Shown here piece after piece: positions 63,701 to 64,000 of a stretch of DNA of 64,000 bases. The position numbers and the translations under genes are program-made. Numbering within the stretch: the first letter of the stretch is position 1; each line of letters begins with the position of its first letter. Source of the stretch: Nostoc sp. 106C. GTDB taxonomy: Bacteria > Cyanobacteriota > Cyanobacteriia > Cyanobacteriales > Nostocaceae. The DNA is taken from the NCBI RefSeq assembly GCF_002154725.1, contig NZ_MTAW01000232.1:1-64000 (forward strand). Direction: 5' to 3'. The notes beneath the pieces are model-generated. The model searched no databases. It was not told where the DNA came from and saw nothing but the letters and a program-made list of their open reading frames with translations.

Positions 63701-64000
63701 CGCGAGTTGCAACCAACATCAGCGCATCTTCTAAGCTAAATACACCCGCAATACAGGCGGCGACAAATTCACCAATACTATGCCCAATCATGGCTTGGGG
63801 TTTAACTCCCCACCTTTGCCATAGTTGCGCTAGGGCATATTCAATCACGAATAATGCTGGCTGGGTAAAGAAGGTTTGTTTTAAAGAAATAGCCGCAGTT
63901 TCGCAATCGCTTGGTGCGGGATACATGATTTCGCGTAAATCTCTCCCCAGCAAAGGTTTGAGAATTTCCGCACATCGATCTACTACCTCGCGAAATATAT
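60780..64000 (-). CDS. Type I PKS fragment AT-ACP-aminotransferase, 5' end outside window
   Basis: Open to the right edge of the window (the frame continues upstream of 63953, reading FREVVDRCAEILKP). Acyltransferase domain: active Ser in GHSIGEF (codon 63777-63779) and the malonyl-type HAFH motif. Carrier domain: GLDSLSL, Ser codon 62817-62819. After a Pro/Thr/Gln-rich linker comes a class III PLP aminotransferase of the glutamate-semialdehyde mutase type, with the PLP Lys in YGKIVGGG (codon 61464-61466). The C-terminal tail (LGRDPQGNPSWYIPDPERPG) is like that before the C domain in McyE-type enzymes. It turns the beta-keto group into a beta-amino group, as in mycosubtilin and microcystin synthesis. 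A ketosynthase and loading part should lie upstream. Confidence 0.92.
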   Translation of the reverse strand, partial: IFREVVDRCAEILKPLLGRDLREIMYPAPSDCETAAISLKQTFFTQPALFVIEYALAQLWQRWGVKPQAMIGHSIGEFVAACIAGVFSLEDALMLVATRGRLMWELPGGAMLSVRLPVNEVEPRLSAELAIAAINGPSLCVVAGPTEAIASLQQQLETEEIVCRHLHTSHAFHSPMMDSIVAPFAEVVGQVQLSAPQIPFVSTVTANWITDEQATDPMYWANHLRQTVRFAEGVQTLWEQPERVLLEVGPRATTATLARQQAKDIKQQIAIASLADNAENEAEWNALLKAVGQLWLAGVTIDWSNFYQDETRQRIPLPTYPFERQRFWIDPLPHPNRTKTAQLPNPQSVEKPATMSSPKQKLIPLLKEVLEETSGLEIAGFDESTTFLEMGLDSLSLTQVGLALKKKFKVKVTLRQLLEVCPNLGTLADLINEGLSPETLSALGLTETVAEPPPEAPLPTPATIVPMTVSAPQQIAAQPVVASGFLETVINQQLQIMTQQLALLGNNNLSLTTPVVPTVSTPQNTVSVTPTQTTKEAKPAVEAETNGAKKAFGAAARIEKTQTKTLTTAQRAYLDKFIHRYTQRTQKSKEYTQSHRRYLADPRSVSGFNPTMKEMVYPIVVSRSSGSKLWDIDGNEYVDLSNGFGLNLFGWSPDFITEAIEAQLKLGMEIGPQTPLVGEVAKLMCELTNFDRAAFCNTGSEAVLGAMRLARTITGRNLIAIFSGAYHGILDEVIVRGSKQLRSIPAAPGIPPEKVENILVLDYDSPESLEILKSRADELAGVMVESVQSRRPEYQPKEFLQQLRKFTEEADIALIFDEIVTGFRIHPGGAQAHFGIKADIATYGKIVGGGLPIGVIAGTSKYMDALDGGFWQYSDDSVPEVGVTYFAGTFVRHPLALAAAKAVLQHLKQSGPSLQQNLNARADKFVAEIMGYFQQVQAPFTAYNFGSLFMVKPAPEFLYGDLLFYLMREKGVHIWDHRPCFLTTAHSEADLAFVMTAFKESLAEMQAAGFFAAPAEEVTTRSQNGVVVTNNSIRNRPPQPGAKLGRDPQGNPSWYIPDPERPGKYLQVASVS

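Overview
The window reads as chromosomal DNA of a filamentous, hormogonium-forming cyanobacterium (order Nostocales, Nostoc-like). The evidence is: frequent GCGATCGC (HIP1) sites inside and between genes; photosynthesis genes (high-light-inducible proteins, PsbQ); a complete hormogonium motility locus (hmpF divergent from hmpABCDE); the six ebo metabolite-traffic genes; HemJ; a candidate Yfr1 RNA; and many short dispersed repeats and miniature transposons. I saw no rRNA, tRNA, CRISPR array or intact transposase gene.

Layout. 0-0.3 kb: two tandem HLIP genes (one cut by the window edge). 0.8-6 kb: a large seven-repeat membrane protein of unknown function, a miniature transposon, a small membrane ORF and tilS. 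6-20 kb: the hmp chemotaxis-like locus, whose CheA carries a 2-strength tandem repeat tract (37-aa and 44-aa units). 20-30 kb: prolyl oligopeptidase, an AT-rich four-gene set (GAF histidine kinase, receiver protein, retropepsin-like protease, small membrane protein), an M16 double peptidase and a small secreted protein. 30-38 kb: a MITE, ung, a PEP-CTERM gene remnant, Yfr1, a DUF6671-like protein, hemJ, a beta-lactamase-family hydrolase, an alpha/beta-hydrolase without a nucleophile, a DAO-type oxidase and psbQ. 38.4-42.3 kb: a helical adaptor-like protein plus a STAND NTPase with 13 nearly identical WD40 repeats. 42.5-50.4 kb: eboF-E-C-B-A with divergent eboD. 50.5-64 kb: a minus-strand PKS/NRPS cluster running off the right edge.

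How the genes work together. The hmp genes form one array: the MCP (HmpD) and CheW (HmpC) control CheA (HmpE), which phosphorylates the receivers HmpA and HmpB to steer type IV pilus-driven gliding; HmpF is a coiled-coil partner. The ebo genes are known from scytonemin producers, where they are needed to move the scytonemin monomer to the periplasm. The PKS/NRPS cluster should build a beta-amino acyl chain (AT-ACP-aminotransferase), add valine (C-A-PCP, code DAFWLGGTFK), and hand over through matching docking elements to a last protein. A cupin oxygenase and a membrane acyltransferase probably decorate the product.

The most unusual observation is in that last NRPS protein: its condensation domain has HSxxxDG instead of HHxxxDG, and its adenylation domain lacks a normal A3 loop and the catalytic A10 lysine, while the carrier and thioesterase look intact. 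This suggests a degenerate module kept only for docking, carrying and release. Other items worth following are the kinase/receiver/retropepsin set, the high-identity WD40 STAND protein, and two MITEs of one family with matching terminal repeats and 5-bp target duplications.
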